Both the position numbers and the translations under genes were made by a program. From Eutypa lata (Eukaryota > Ascomycota > Sordariomycetes > Xylariales > Diatrypaceae), in assembly GCA_022661535.1 (NCBI GenBank), contig JAKULF010000011.1, positions 868,001 to 932,000 on the forward strand: 64,000 bases of DNA, written 5' to 3'. Positions 38,174 through 52,985 of the stretch are shown here, piece by piece (the first letter of the stretch is position 1; each line of letters opens with the position of its first letter). The notes below the pieces were generated by a model that worked only from the letters and a program-made list of their open reading frames with translations, was not told the DNA's origin and ran no database searches.

Positions 38174-39306
38174 TTACCGCCTACCTCCCTTCTTCCCACT
38201 CCCGGAGGATGAGGCGGGGGCGGCACCGCTACTAGGTTCTCCTCCCTCCTTGTCCTTGTTGTGGCCGGACAGAAACCCGGCCACGTCGAAATTGCCGGCA
38301 CTCGGTTGCCCCGCGCTCATCAGGCTGCCCATGGGGTTGCTCTGCTGCTGTTTCTCGAACTCGGCGCGCATCTCTGGGTCCACTAGTTGGTTGGTTGGTT
38401 GGTGTTAGTTGGCTTGGCTTGATTCAACATGGTCTTCCTCGCATTGAGGCGGGTAGATGGATGCGTAGACGCATATGCATTGGTAGTTAGGGTAAAAAGC
38501 AGGGCGTGCGTGTACATGTGAAGAAGGGGTGACTACATAGGGAAATAGAGTAGAAGGGGGGAAGGAAAACTTACTGTTCTCCATGAGCTTCGGTAGGCCG
38601 ATGAACAGACCCAAGCTCACGAGTGACATCAGGATCATGGGGTTCTTGAGGATGCCGAAGATGGAGACTATATTTATATCACGCAGACGTAACGATGGTT
38701 AGCAGATCGGGACACGGTAAAAAAATAACGAACATGCCAACAGCAGTAGCACGCAAGAGAAAGGGGGAAAAAGAACTCACAAGACCCCCTGTCAGCAAAG
38801 AAGACCTTCCTCCCCAACACCCTCACGGGAAACGCCCCCGTGGGCGAAGACGCCGACGCGAGCCTCCGGACCTCGGCCCCCTTGTTCTCCCACTCGTTGC
38901 CCCGGAACGTCTCCCAGACCCGCACTTGCCCACCCTTTCTTCCTTCTCCTTCTCCTTCTCCTTGTCCTTGTCCGCCTTCCTCGTAGACGTCCACCCGCAG
39001 CGGCGCGAACCCGTGCGTCGCGCTGTGCACGTCCGCCAGGTACGATCCGCCCGTCACGTTGCGGAACACGAACGTGTTGGTCGTGGTCAGGGGGGCGTAG
39101 TGGTCTCCCGGGTCCCCTCCGAGCTTCGTTAGAGTCGCGTGCGTGCTCGGCGCGAGGAGGTGCGGGTTCGGGAGGTGTGGGGGCGAGGCGGGGATCGTGA
39201 GCGTGATTGTTGTCGTGGAGGAGGAGGGGGAGGAGGAGGAGGAGGCGGCTGTTGTGGTGAGGAAGAGGAGGGAGGTGAGGAGGGTGGTTAGGGGTGGGAG
39301 ATGCAT
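38174..39306 (-). CDS. EMC7: ER membrane protein complex subunit 7
   Basis: Subunit of the EMC, which inserts tail-anchored and multipass proteins into the ER membrane. Three exons: 38781-39306, 38575-38667 and 38174-38382, 828 bases, 275 residues. A signal peptide (about residues 1-22, LTTLLTSLLFLTTTAAS) precedes a luminal beta-sandwich with NTFVFRNVTGGSYLADVHS and FAPLRVDVYEE, typical of EMC7 (DUF2012). A single membrane segment, NPMILMSLVSLGLFIGLPKL, follows. The cytosolic tail begins MDPEMRAEFEKQQQ, a well-conserved fungal EMC7 element. Donors are GTGAGT and GTAAGT; both joints keep frame and rebuild FSIFGILKNPM and MENMDPEMR. A GEGEGEG repeat from (TTCTCC)n lies in the luminal part. Identification rests on the order of these elements. 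Confidence 0.9.
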
Positions 39307-39977
39307 TTTTCGGCTGATTTAGATTGTTGTGGTGGTAGAGGTGGTGGTGATGGTGGTGGTGATGGTGGTGGTAGCTAGGTACTATTGATGGTTTGGAGCG
39401 GTGGAATGAGTGGATGGTTCTGTCTTTTCTAGTGGTGGTGGTGGTCGTTGACTGTCGTGATAGCTCAATGGCGACAGATATAGATAAGAGGTGATTGGCA
39501 AAGTATGACGCCGTAGGTAGAGCTCTAATTGCGAATTGTAAGAGGTTAAGGATTGTAGTTGCAAATACCCGATAGTTTACTAGGTGTTACAATGATTCTA
39601 TTGTTCTAAACAGTATTAATACCCTCAATATGTAAGGCTTGTACATATGTATCTATGTAGGTAAGCTCTAGTTACCACATAATTCTTACATTTCAAAGAC
39701 CTTCTACCAGCCAGCCTGCGTAGTGTTCTGTAAGACTAGACCTCTATGCTCAGGGGAATATTACCAAATGATATTAAAATCTTGGGGACCATCTCGCCGC
39801 CTCGCATATCCCTGATATAGTAACATCACCTTTAAAGTCGATTCACATTAGGCACGGGGCTATATCATATATTCTAGGGTATCTTTCATTTGTAGCTACA
39901 GACATCCTGCCCAATATGCGTCTGAAACTACCACTGGACGATAGCACACCTTCGCATTATAAAATGGGCTATCTCGA
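39307..39977. other. EMC7 promoter region / 3' flank of the sulfhydrylase gene
   Basis: Contains (GGT/GAT)n trinucleotide repeats at about 39330-39372 directly upstream of EMC7. Otherwise nothing recognisable. Confidence 0.45.
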
Positions 39978-41685
<1,708 letters not shown>

Positions 41686-43267
41686 TGTGGTGGAAGGTTA
41701 CTGCGTGAATAATGATAAGGAAAGATATTCTCCCGTGGCTGGTGTGGAGTTCAGGGAGGATGCTCTCTTCGATGTCTTAATTACAAAGTCTCACAGACAG
41801 GGTCTCACATATAACATATACCCAACTAGAAAGAAGGCAGGTAGAGAGAGCTAGCTACAACATTGCATTCACTTACTAGTATATTACGTGAATTACTTCA
41901 GGATTGCGCACATAACTACAGTTTTGCGCCAAACCGAACCCCTCCGATGATAGTCACCGTAGGCCGTCCCGAGACCATTTTAGGGATGGTGGGGTGAAGC
42001 CGTCGAAGCACGCCATCGAGTTCACCTGTGTGATCATCTCCTGTTCGACCTTTTTTTAACTACAAATTGGGGAAGTGAGCTAGGCATCCATTGGTTAGGA
42101 GTTGAAAGAGTACCAGACTATCCAGGCGGTGGCTTGCCGTTTCTGTCTATATTCACTCAACGTAGGGCCGGAGATCGCCTCTGTCAGGTAGTTAGTTGCA
42201 CGATGACGCACATATCGGGGGCAATATATGTATTAAGAAACTCTCTTTTAATTATCCGCCTTCATTGGAGTCTTGTAGCAATGTAATTTAGGTACACAAA
42301 CATATTAAGCATCTTCCAATATTAGCACATAGACCACCATCCTTACTCATATATCAGTACGAATCGTCTAAAAATGTCTTGAAGCTGTTTCCTTCTTGCT
42401 CTTGGCTACGGAGTTCTGCTCTAGAGACCCTAACTAGCCTGACAATGGGCTGTCACGCGCCTTCGTGGGGTCAGGAACTTGGCGCGGGGTCGAAGTCCTA
42501 CTTAACTTGCTCGAGTAAGTCTTTCACTACGCAACAATTAGTTAAACCACGCCATTTCGGAGTGCCATTGCAAATTCCCATATGAGCTAAGAAAAGCCCG
42601 TCCCAGCTGGTCGGGCCTCGAAATAAATTAATTATGTAAATGGTAGCGTGATGCCGGAAAGTGGAATAGTAGGTAGTTCATTGGCTCGCAGCGCTGCTTG
42701 CATCATAAATTAGTTTTATGTATACGGTAGTTAATATGGTGGAGGTATATATGTCACAGGTTACTGGTACACCCCATCCCTCAATATGTTTCTGTGTGTA
42801 TAGTGTATTGCTACAGGTTCGTCGAGCTGAAATTCGCCTTGTAACTCCGTCCTTCAGTCATTACTAAATCCATTGATGCCGAATAGACTGACCGTCATCT
42901 AGACATAGCCACCACCACGACATCCTTGTTTTTTTCTTCCTTTCAAAGTCGTATAACCGGTCATACAGGCAATTTCATAACAATTTTGGTATCTGAGCAA
43001 CATTAATGAAGAAAACAAAAGCAATCAAGCCCTGCCATGGTTCAACCATGCAACGTGAAATGATCCGGCCCTTCACTCTGGGGATGCGTTCCACACGATC
43101 CCAATACCCAGCCCGCTTCTGCCGCCTTCTAAACCCGAGTCCAACTCGTTCACCCAGCCCGATAAACACATCGATCAATATCTAGATTTGGCGAGAGATG
43201 ATACGATGACCAACAGTCTAACCTCAACAGCCCCTACAATAAACACGGAAGCAGTCCGCCGAGCACT
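41686..43267. other. Intergenic region, sulfhydrylase upstream / MARVEL downstream
   Basis: No gene supported in about 1.6 kb. Frames at 42379-42585 and 42975-43178 match nothing known. The promoter of the sulfhydrylase gene must lie at the left end. Confidence 0.45.
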
Positions 43268-44073
43268 CTAGGCCCGCGCGCCCTCCTCCATCGCCACCAC
43301 CTTCTCGTTGGCTGGCTTCGGGGAGCGACGGAACGGCAGAGAGAACCCGCCCGCGGCTACCTCCTTGGCGGCGAGGGCGGCCGAGACGCACCAGAACAGG
43401 AACTCGAAGGCCCCGAAGACCGAGGCCGCCCGCGCCGCGGCGCACACGCTGCCCCGGCAGAATAGCAGCTTGCCGATGAAGACGGCCAGGTAGATGAACC
43501 CCGAGAAGTGGAAGACGGCGTTGGCGGACTCGAGCCCAAGCGCTGCGGCCGAGTGGAATGCTATTGTGTGTGGGGTGGGATGTAAGTATATATATATATA
43601 CATAAATAAATAAATAAATAACAGCGGATCAAGATGGGGAAGCATGCTATGTGTGTGGGTTTATGCATATGCATGTCTGTCTGTCTGTCTGTCTACGTAC
43701 CTCGAGGAGCGAACCTCTTGGCCCCTTCCAGATATATCAGGGACACAATGGAGATGACCGAGCATGCCAGCTGCCAGTTGACCTGGGGCGGAGCCATCGT
43801 CAGGGTGTCGGAGTTGTACCAGTCGGCCACTAGATACAAGTTAGCCTTCTTTCCTCAGAGTATAACGGATATCCATCTGCGCCCGTCACATCTCTCTTCT
43901 GAAGTTGGGGGGGACTAACCATAGGCCATAAGAGCCATGATGATGAACGACAAGGCCAGCTGGGCTGCGCGAAGGCCCAAAAGGAGTCCGCCCTTCATGT
44001 TGCCGGCCGAGGAGGGAAACCGGAGGAGCCGAGTCATACGGTTCGGGAACCGGGTCTCTGTGTGGCTAGACAT
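43268..44073 (-). CDS. MARVEL-type four-pass membrane protein
   Basis: Three exons: 43920-44073, 43701-43829 and 43268-43560, 576 bases, 191 residues. Four hydrophobic segments are visible: LGLRAAQLALSFIIMALMAY, QLACSVISIVSLIYLE, AVFHFSGFIYLAVFIGKLLF and ASVFGAFEFLFWCVSAALAA. A basic N-terminus (RFPNRMTRLLRF) and a charged cytosolic tail flank them. This four-pass layout with short loops is that of fungal MARVEL-domain (Nce102-related) proteins, which shape plasma-membrane domains or vesicles. The precise role is unknown. Donors are GTTAGT and GTACGT; the acceptors are TCTAG and AATAG. Intron 2 contains (GTCT)n at 43673-43694 and (AAAT)n near 43601-43620. The start is the first ATG of exon 1 (MSSHTETRFPNR). 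Confidence 0.8.
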
Positions 44074-47000
44074 CGTCGGTGAAGCTGTAGTCGTTGTCGT
44101 GGTCGTGGTCGTCGGGCTTGTCGACGAGTATCAAAGGATAGACTGGGGGTGTTGGACGAAGGATAGATAGATCGAGGGTTTAAAGGAGCGGACAGAAGTG
44201 GGAATAGAGGGTAGTAGTCACGAGCACCAGGCCTGGATGACTTACAATTGCTTTTGCTATTTGGGTGTAAGGAGCGTGAGGAGTAAGTTGGTTAGAGTTG
44301 GTTGGCAGGTCACGTAGAGAAAACGAAAGAAGATGGGATGCGCTGGTCACCCACCACCTCCACAAAGGCGATCTACATACATACATTTCTACGATAACTA
44401 CGTACATATTCTACGTGGGCAGGTATTAACTATGGAACTATAGGCACCCGTCATATAACGGCTAAATTATGGAGGGTTTCCAGTTTAGGGCGCTTCGAAC
44501 GGCGCATCACCCAGCGATTCGATTCGTGCTCGCTGCCCATCCGGATGGCGGGGTGTCCGAAAAAACAAAACTATGTAACTACATAGGAGACACCAATCAC
44601 ACACGCTCGATGGTTACATATTCCATGTACGTTGTGGTTGTCACGGTCGTCACAGGCGGTCACTTATCTATGTAATTAGTTTGCGCAGGACTTGGTAAGG
44701 TTCAAATTCGGACACCTCCCACCGGAATGTGGACGGGCCTGGTGGGAGATCGCCGTGCCACCATTGGCGATGTGATGCGCAGATTATATATGGGGTTTTC
44801 GGAATCCATGTGAAACAGGAAAAAGAAGGAAAGGGGCAGGGGTCGGGTGTTATGCGGTTCGGTACTTGTAGCCCCAGGAGGAACCAATCGCCTGCGAACC
44901 CGTGGAGCGCCGTCACGCCCCCCCAGATGCAACCTCTGCCGAAAAGAAACCTGTCCTGCCTGTAATAACCCCAGAAGGGTTCTCGCCCCCCTATTGTGCA
45001 CATGCTGTCCCCCCCCCGCCCCCCCCCGTCGGGCTGGACGTGGACGGACCCCCTCAAATGTGGGGGCGCATGAGGCATAGTGCGTGTTGGCAGGTGGGTT
45101 GGGACGATCGTGAAACTTTATGTAATGGAACCAAAGCAAGGAACCACGCGCCGGTACGTGCATTGTATGTAAAGCTTAACTAGACGAGATCAAAATAGCA
45201 TAATTGAGGGTACTAGCATAATTTTGATGGCTTTGTTGTTGGTTAAAGCATTGAGCCAGGAAGGCAAGGGAGGCTAGTAATTAAGGTCTTTGGTCCGTAT
45301 CTCCCCCAGCTCCCTAGATCTTGGGTTTATCGGGCCACCGCTGCCTTGGAATCGGAAAAGAAAAAAGAAGTTTTCTTGGTGATAATTACCGACTTATCAA
45401 TAGGCTACGTTCAACTTTAAAGATAGAAGATCGTAACATGTTCCATTATAATCGCAGCTTTTATTGTTTTGGTACCTATAATATGAGATTCTGGTAGTTT
45501 GGTGGCGTTTATGTTTCACTTAAGCACTTAGTTACCTCCATCTTTTAGTTTTATCCATCTTCAAATTGGGTAAAGAGTCGGGTTCATAATCTTTATCCTA
45601 GAATATGTTTATCCTTCTTCTTATGGGGGATTTCTTCTGTTCCTACGTACTCCTTTGGGTATAAGTGAACAGCACATGATTGTATTTAGGGTTGGAGACG
45701 CAGATATATTTCCTCATACATTCGGCAAATTTTAGGCCCGATACTTATAAAGATGATCCTGTCCAAGACGGTATGAATGTTGTAACGATCATTTTCAGTG
45801 ACACAGTATTGAACGTCTCCTATGCCACCAGATTTTTTAAGGGGGGCATCTTCAGAAAAGGATACTAGCCATTGCCACACAGATCAAATTTCATAAGAAA
45901 AGCCATAACTACGTAATAAATTCCCGTGTGCTTTTATGTATATCGTTATGCGGAATAAAAACCTTTGTAGGTATTACCTTGAGTTATAACACTTACACGC
46001 TAGTTAATAAGTTTACAATTTTAATGCATTTTTATTTATTTAAATATAAGACCAAGAGCCGCACAGGGGTTTCAAGAATACCGCTTATATTGACCAGTCG
46101 CAGGACATAATACGGCAAAAGTTTCACTGCTTTTTTAACCCTGCGCAGGACGACTTAAGCCACATAAAATTTCGTGTATATTTGGAGGCGTTAGCAACCT
46201 GCGTATATTAGAACCAAGCTACCACCATCTTAGCTCTGTGTTCATAGTCCGGGCATGCCTTTGAAAGTTTACTGGCAGACTGTTTAACGGGATTGGTCAA
46301 TACAAGTTGTTCAGTGTAATTTACCTGAATGAATAGTTTAATAACATCGGCCCCGTTCCTGCAGCTCGGCGAATGTATACTCTCTTGCTTACACCTAACT
46401 ATGAGAACCTTGGGACATTCAGCCCGATATCTTGAAGTTATTTAAACAGTGAGTTAAGTAGTAAATACCTGTTCCTGCATTGCAATCATCGGTTCAAGAT
46501 ATACAAAAGCTAGTCTTAAGTATATGTAAAGGAGTATAGCCACCTCACTTACCCTTATGCACCATACTCAAGGTCTATCGCTTATAACGAAGATAACGGA
46601 CTTCACTTCTGCTATAAATTACCCTCTATTTTTCATAGTTCGTAGCTGGTTAGCAAATTCGTGAGACTCTCTAAATCGGTCTGGGAGAGGTGCCACCTAG
46701 CTATATTCTGCAGTAATCTGACCGGTGTACGCAATGCTGCCTCTGCAGCTATTGTGACACTACTGCACTCTTGACTATCTTGTGCTGACCTGAAATCAAC
46801 GAACCATTGCTCAAACACAACGTGTGCCACTACTCACCTTTAGTAGTGTAGAGGGATTCTAGAGATACAGAATCAACAGCTTATGCTTACGGTCTTGTAA
46901 CCTTTGACCATTCTTACAGCGATTCCCATTCCGACACAATGCATAGGTGAGTACTGTTGGATTGACCAGGCTGGCTGGCTGGTGCTGAATGCTACCTTTC

Positions 47001-47569
47001 TGAAAAACTGTAAAGCTGCGTATCCGAGGAGAGTCTATCCAATTGCAGCGGAAAAGCCACGCTATCGGATGGACTAAATGCATCTCTAGATATCCGAGAT
47101 GAATCAAAAGGTCAATATGTGAGTGTAGTGACGTGCTTACGCCGTTGGGTGACCGAAATATATACTTAACTGAATCTAACCTCTACTAAGACGGACCAAG
47201 AAACTGATTATCTACACACACACATATATATGTGGCGATTTGTGGAATATGCTGTCCCGACTATTACATCATTTAGATTCCCCCATTCATGAAAATAGAT
47301 ATAGTGACAGGTTTACAGTAGTATAGGGAATGAAAAGATTGGATATACAATGAAACATATAGCAATATAGCTGTGGTTGCCTACAAAGACACGATGAAAC
47401 ATCTACCTCTTTTCGTTCGAAATTGCATACCCAGGCCTGTATCAATAGGCGTGTATCAATCGTGCTTTTTCGAATAAAAAATTGCCCAACCTTCTGCGGC
47501 TAGATAACGCTATCGTTTAGTTCTGCCTCCCGTAGCCTTTGTCATTACATATACATCTTGTTGGGCTCA
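44074..47569. other. Gene-free region
   Basis: About 3.5 kb. Overlapping GC-rich frames at 44668-45183 occur on both strands and look like chance; poly-C runs lie at about 45010-45027. Frames at 46633-46830 and 46859-47107 are unrecognised. The segment 45400-46500 is AT-rich but not RIP-saturated. Confidence 0.4.
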
Positions 47570-49355
47570 TTACGCCCGCTTCTCCATCAGAACAGGCAGC
47601 GCAGGTTGGACCCAGCCCGCATAGACCCGCTGACCAACCGTCCAGTTCTCGGTGCCGTCGCCCAATTTTAGGTTGAAGCGCCAAAGTAGGTGCGCAAGCG
47701 TCAGTTTGATGTTGTAGAGTGCAAATCTACACCCAAGGCATGTCAATCGGCTGTTGCGTTTTTTCTTCCCCTCCTCGTCTAGGAAGAAAGTGTTGTTTGT
47801 TTGGGATGACTTACTGTTTACCAGGACAGTTCCGGGGTCCAACGGAGAATGGCTGCACAACGTCCCGCCTGTCGTCGGCGTACGTGGCATCGCCCATCCA
47901 TCGATCCGGGGTGAATTTCATGGGATCGCGGAAGTTGGAAGCGGATGTGTTCGAGCAGTAGTGATTAATTGTAACCACTGTCTATAGCAGTGGTCGTCTA
48001 TCAGTGAATCTGACCCAGGGGGAAAAAGATCATTCCATCAAGACATCCGCAATCGTTCAATATATCAAAGGTTACACTCACCCCCTGTGGCACGTGTTTC
48101 CCGCATATCATCATCCCATTCTTGTCTGGCACCCAGCGACTGAACCCATTGGGAACCGGGGTATGAATACGCAGCGTCTCCTGAAGCACGGCATCTAGGT
48201 ACGGCAGTTTGTTGAGCACATCTTGCAAGTTGATGTCCTCAATGCTGGCAAAGGTGCTCCGGACCTCTTGTTCCAGCTTCTCGTGGATATCTTGGTGCGT
48301 TAGAATATGGTACACGGCTGCCGTCTGCGCCACTGCCGAGGTCTCGCTGCCAGCCAGGATGACGACCGTTGCTTGTGCCTCAATCATCTTCACCGGGAGC
48401 TGCTCTTTGTGCGCCTGCTTCAAGAAATAATACATGAAATCGTGGCGATCCGTGTCTGTGGTCATGCGCTTCCGTACGCGCTTCAACGACGCCTCGTTAT
48501 GGTTCACCTGCATCTTGCGTATCGAGGAGGGAATGCACAGCGCCAGCAAGCGATTCAGCGGCCAGAACTTGTGACACTGATGTAGGAGTACGGCGGCATA
48601 GAAATAGTTAACGACAAACTTGACCCAATCGTGGTAGACACCGCTTTTCACGCAGCCCATGTCCTCGCCGAAGCCAAAGTCGCTGTTGATGTCGAACATG
48701 GAGAATGTGAACCATTCGCGGACATCAACGGGCTGCTGCTCGCCAGCGCCGTGCTTCTCAAATTGCGCCATGAGCCGGCCGATGTGCGCCTGCATCATGG
48801 GCTCCTGCTCGAGAAGCGCGCGGTGCGAGAAGGCGCTGTTCAGCGAGCGCCGGATGGGGATCGCGTCCTCGTCACTGGCGAGCGTAATGGTCTCCTTGCC
48901 GAGCAACATTTCGTTGAAGTACCGTGGGTCCTTGGGGAGGTTTGCCCGACCTCCGCTGTTTTTCTTGTATCCATATATGTCGGTCCATGCCTGCGGGTTG
49001 ATGTACGAGAGCGTCCCAGGGGCGATGCGCACAATCTCGCCGTATTTATCGTGCGCTTCTTTCAGCGGATCCTGGCTCGTGCCAAGAAGCGAGAAGATGG
49101 CCAGGGGAATGTCGGAGGCGGCGAGGTAGAGAGGGCCTGGGTACGATGCCAGTGGATGGAAGTAGATGTTATAAACCAGTTTGGCCGTAATGGAAAAGAC
49201 ACACTAGGGAATAAGACATGGTTAGCACAATCAAACTACATGCTTGCTGGTGCGAAGACAAAGTTGGAGAAGAAACCGAATACCAGTGAGAGAAAATACA
49301 CAACTATCGACTTGGTCGTCAAGTCAAGATGAGGTAAGACCTGGTTGTACTCCAT
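47570..49355 (-). CDS. Cytochrome P450 monooxygenase
   Basis: A microsomal P450 of 505 residues in four exons: 49284-49355, 48078-49203, 47815-47977 and 47570-47726. The N-terminus is hydrophobic (KSIVVYFLSLCVFSITAKLV) and is followed by VYNIYFHPLASYPGP, the proline hinge. Other hallmarks are HDKYGEIVRIAPGTLSYI, helix I LAGSETSAVA, LQETLRIHTPVP with the ExxR motif, FRDPMKFTPDRWMGD and the heme loop FSVGPRNCPGK with C450. The overall pattern resembles CYP65-type fungal P450s of secondary metabolism (family level from memory). The third joint uses donor A|GTGTAA and makes VPQGVMVTINHY; the more obvious GTGAGT four bases upstream breaks the frame. The first intron donor GTATTC is weak. The substrate cannot be read from sequence. 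A terpene-cyclase-like pseudogene starts 1.1 kb upstream. Confidence 0.88.
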
Positions 49356-50472
49356 TTTGGGCAAGGAGAGTCTCGTAGGATAGGGGTCGTAGGATAGGGA
49401 AAGAGATTCACAAAAAGATTGGAGAAGAGAGGATCACAACTAGATAGGGGAGAGGTTCACAAGTTGAATGAGCCTTCTGCATTAGTCTTGCAAGGGATCA
49501 GTGTTGTATGGGAATCTGGCATTGGATTATATACCCACAGCTAGTGGTACCCCCCTATTCAAAAAGGAAACAAAAAAACTACGGGGTTTTCGTCCCATAC
49601 TGCTATCGTCACTCATCGTCATCGAATCGAAGAATTAGTTTGGAAATATACAAAATTGAGGGTGGAGGGAGATTGTTTATCAACCAATCAACAACCTCCT
49701 ACATATTGAGAAAGTGATGTTCACATGGTTGTACTCTAAATGTTACACTACTGAAAAAGATATAATCGCTAGTAATCGTCTCTTAGATACCCCCCTATCA
49801 TCCCCTCATTGAGGCTGCTGGGAAGGGGGATTCTCATGTCCCAAACTTCACACATAAATATCTGGAATGCCTGGAGTTTTGTAATGCTAGCCATATCCAA
49901 AAAAAAAAAAAAAAAAAAAAAAAAAGGGTAGACCAAAAAAGAAAGGCAACTTTTTACCATGGCAGCATGTGTATTCCCGCAACCTGGACACCTAGCGGTA
50001 AACCTATCTTTTTGAGACATGACTCTGGACATATCCGAGACAGGTTGAAGCGTCCAGTAACGACGTTCACCTTATACCGTTACGTCATGGGGCACAAGAT
50101 TGACGAATGATTGCAATTGTAGCAATCAAACTGTCCCCTTCAGCTGTTTAGTCCTTATGCTTACAGGGGACCAGGTCGTGACACGTCCGTCCATTCATCA
50201 AGTTGCTTCCACAATGACGGAGGCGGCTTACCTGCAGCAACAAAATTGGCCGTCTCTCATGCGCCTCCTTGACGCGATAGATAATAGCTTGTTTGTTGTT
50301 ACATCGGAATACGCCATCCCAGCTGACTTCAACAGACAAAATACGGATCCAACAGCTTCCTTCTAGTAAGCTTGATACTACATAGTGACTAGGTTGTCAC
50401 TTCCGTTTCGGCTCTCTCTAGTAGTTTACTACTCCCTTCGTGGAACTATAGAGTTGGCATTTGTAGGAAAAA
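49356..50472. other. P450 upstream region and poly-A tract
   Basis: Divergent space between the P450 and the pseudogene. Contains a 27-base poly-A run at 49899-49925. The frame 50100-50366 (with TEAAYLQQQNWPSLMRLLDA) is not recognised; it might be an old leader or exon but has no support. Confidence 0.4.
49899..49925. repeat. Poly-A tract, 27 bases
   Basis: An uninterrupted run of 27 A is read directly. It could be a simple slippage tract or the tail of an old retroposed copy; no target-site duplication was recognised. Confidence 0.9.
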
Positions 50473-51475
50473 ATGGATTTTTAAGAAGCATCTCCCCGAG
50501 GAGTCATTTTTGATCTTGGTGATGTTTTTCTCATGTGGTCAGCCAACGCAACGACGACTATTCCAGCTCGAAAGTTGAGAGAAGTTCTATCAACGCCTGT
50601 CTGGTATAGTTAGGAACATGGAGTGATCATGCGGGATGCCTATTACGAGCTGAGTGCTCGAAAATTCTCCCTCCTAGTATCTGAGATTGCTGAAGCATTT
50701 GTTCAGGCACGCGAGTCTCTCCAGCCTGATAATGCTATAGTTTCATTCATACAGGAGTTGAAGAAGGATCCTGCGATTCAAGTCTATGCTATGTCTAATG
50801 TTGGAAAAGAGGACTAGCAGCAGGAATGGGGAAACCAGAACTTGGATTTTACCGCCAAGTCCTGGATCATATCAACTTGTTCGGTAACCACGTCGTTTTC
50901 ATTGACGACAAAGAAGAACATGTACACGCCGCACGAGCACTAGGCACTCGGGGTTTCATTTTTGGAGACTCGACAGTTCGAACATTGCGTGAGACGTTTG
51001 ATAGTCCAATCGGCGAGCTGGAGATACCTATTCCAAATACGAGGCATTGTGACCCAGTTACCAACAGCCGAGTCTCCTTTGCGGATAATTTTGTGAAATT
51101 ACTGATTATCGATACATTACAGGAGATAAGTAAACAGGACCCGGACTGTTCAAATGGATTTCGTGTCAGACCTGTGACTGATATCATGTGGATAGAAAGC
51201 TGGTCGGCCTTAGTTGGGGATCCAGAAAGGTTTGGAATCTATTTACCGGTAAGAAACTCATCTAGGCATTAAACCCTGTTGAATAAATGAAGCCATTGAT
51301 AAACACGTACTGTCCTACTAGGTAAAGCAGCACTAGTCCCTAGAGAGATTTCCCCCGATAATCTTGACATGACATCCCTTGCTCTGAAAGCTCTTCGACC
51401 GTGATCAACTAACGTTGTCTCCTTGGCGTTAGACGCAATGACTGAATACATGAAGGACCATGGCACTTTTCAGGT
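50473..51475 (+). pseudogene. Degraded HAD-type terpene cyclase (AstC-like family)
   Basis: Remains of a fungal HAD-like protein of the drimane-type sesquiterpene cyclase/phosphatase group. The reading starts MDF, hits a stop (TAA at 50482-50484), then continues EASPRGVIFDLGDVFLMWSA, keeping the DLGDV box. It continues with TTIPARKLREVLSTPVW and reaches a second stop (TAG at 50611-50613) where relatives have Tyr. After that RESLQPDNAIVSFIQELKK and VYAMSNVGKED are clear. At about 50815 roughly 20 codons are missing and the frame shifts; AAGMGKPELGFYRQVL, then VVFIDDKEEHVHAARALGTR, follow. The C-terminal cyclase part is broken again near 51355: where relatives have DLDTTS this copy reads NLDMTS in a shifted frame. 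It then fades out after MTEYMKDHGTFQ. The family assignment comes from remembered motifs; the breaks are read directly. It cannot make a full-length enzyme. Confidence 0.8.
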
Positions 51476-52985
51476 AAGCTCTCTAGTCGTTAGCAGAAAG
51501 GTGTCCACGGTGATAGCCATAGAAGACCTTTTCACTAAACAGTACACCAGACATATATTGACTGTGAGAAATCTCAAGTTGGCCCTATTGTCAATATATA
51601 TTCATGTCTAATAAAACGCGGCAAAGTAATCAAACTTACTTCAAATACAAGTAATGGGAAAGTACGCAAGCACTTGCTGACACGCATATGGTAGGTACCT
51701 AATGAAACCCCTGAGCCCCCTATATGAACTATATATCACATTATATCTGCCCACACTTTGAATCATCCTTCTCTATACACCTAGAAACATTTACTAATAA
51801 TGTACGGATTGTTCGAATGAGCTTAAACATCTATAAATAAGTATGCTTCCAGCCTTGTGCAGAAGCAACTTTTGGCGGTTGGAAATAAAGGTAGGCCTGT
51901 TTTTATTTCTAGAATGCTTGATCGTACATAGCCAGATGGACCACTTATCGTCTTACGTAACTGCAGTATTAGAGATGCGCAAAAGTGTTAATTAATTATT
52001 CATGAGTCGTCTTAAATGATGTGATACTGGATAAGGTAAAAGAATTTATACATACGAATATGCAGCCCCTAAAGCTTGAAATATAAAGCTGGAACCGTTG
52101 GTTGACCCTGAATGTCTACATCTTTAGCTCTAACGGCGAAGCTCTTCATAAATAGGAGATGTTATTCATTTCCTTTGATACATAGCTTCGTTTTTAGCGA
52201 TGTATTACATCATAAACGGGGAGAATAGTTTCAGTAGATACTAGAGGCTAGAGGCTAGCACTACACAATGGCTGTGGGGTTTGGGGTAGCTTATTACCTT
52301 ATCTACATGTGGTCTAGAGGTAGTCTAGTGCTCGGTTGCTGTGTAGTGGTCCGAGGTTCGAGCAAAGAGAACCTCGGCTTGTATCCGCTACCAACAAAAC
52401 AATGTAGCAAGCACATGGTAGAAATGGGCATGTAGGTACCGGAAGCGACGGAGTAGGGGACTCTGATATCTCCGGGAGGACCCAAAACCTGGGCCGCGGC
52501 GTAATTGCTTACAGTATAGGGAGTAAATAGGCGATGCTCATTGGTTATTATTGCTAGCGTAGTAGCCACTGCCTTCCTTAACGGACATGCACATACATGC
52601 ATGCGTGCATACGTACATACATACATACATTTTGACGATTCCCTACTGCTTGTCACCTAGCCTCTACATATTTGTTCTCTTACTATTATTACTACTCATT
52701 ATTCATTCTCATATATCTTGTTGTTTTTATATCATCACGATCATCATTGTTTCTCATTTTCCACCTAGAGGATAGTGTAGGTGTTAGAGGCTAGATCTTT
52801 GCGCGACGCGTACGAATAGAGGACGGTTCCTTTTTTCATTTTAGCAAGGGCTATTCACATCTCGCATTCATTTTTGCGCAGCATCGCTAGTTCTCTGATT
52901 TCGTGAATTTATTCTAGCGCGTAACCGTACTTCGTACATACGGAAACTCAGTTAAATCGAGCCTCGTTATTACAACCCGCGCATC
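51476..52985. other. Intergenic region upstream of the acyl-CoA synthetase
   Basis: No coding sequence recognised. A GCATACGTACATACATACATA run lies at about 52606-52628, here described only by its CATA repeat. The pseudogene's 3' end has no recognisable continuation. Confidence 0.45.

Noticed and set aside
44690..44730. GGTTCAAATTC, a possible tRNA T-loop
   Set aside because: The flanking five bases do not pair, so no T-stem forms.
44668..45183. Overlapping open frames on both strands in a GC-rich patch
   Set aside because: Frames exist on both strands with runs of poly-C and no domain; typical of chance open frames in GC-rich DNA.
50100..50366. 88-codon frame upstream of the terpene-cyclase pseudogene
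   Set aside because: Not part of the known N-terminus of that family and matches nothing I recognise.
52319..52395. GAGGTTCGAGC sequence suggesting a tRNA T-arm
   Set aside because: No acceptor, D or anticodon stem could be drawn around it.
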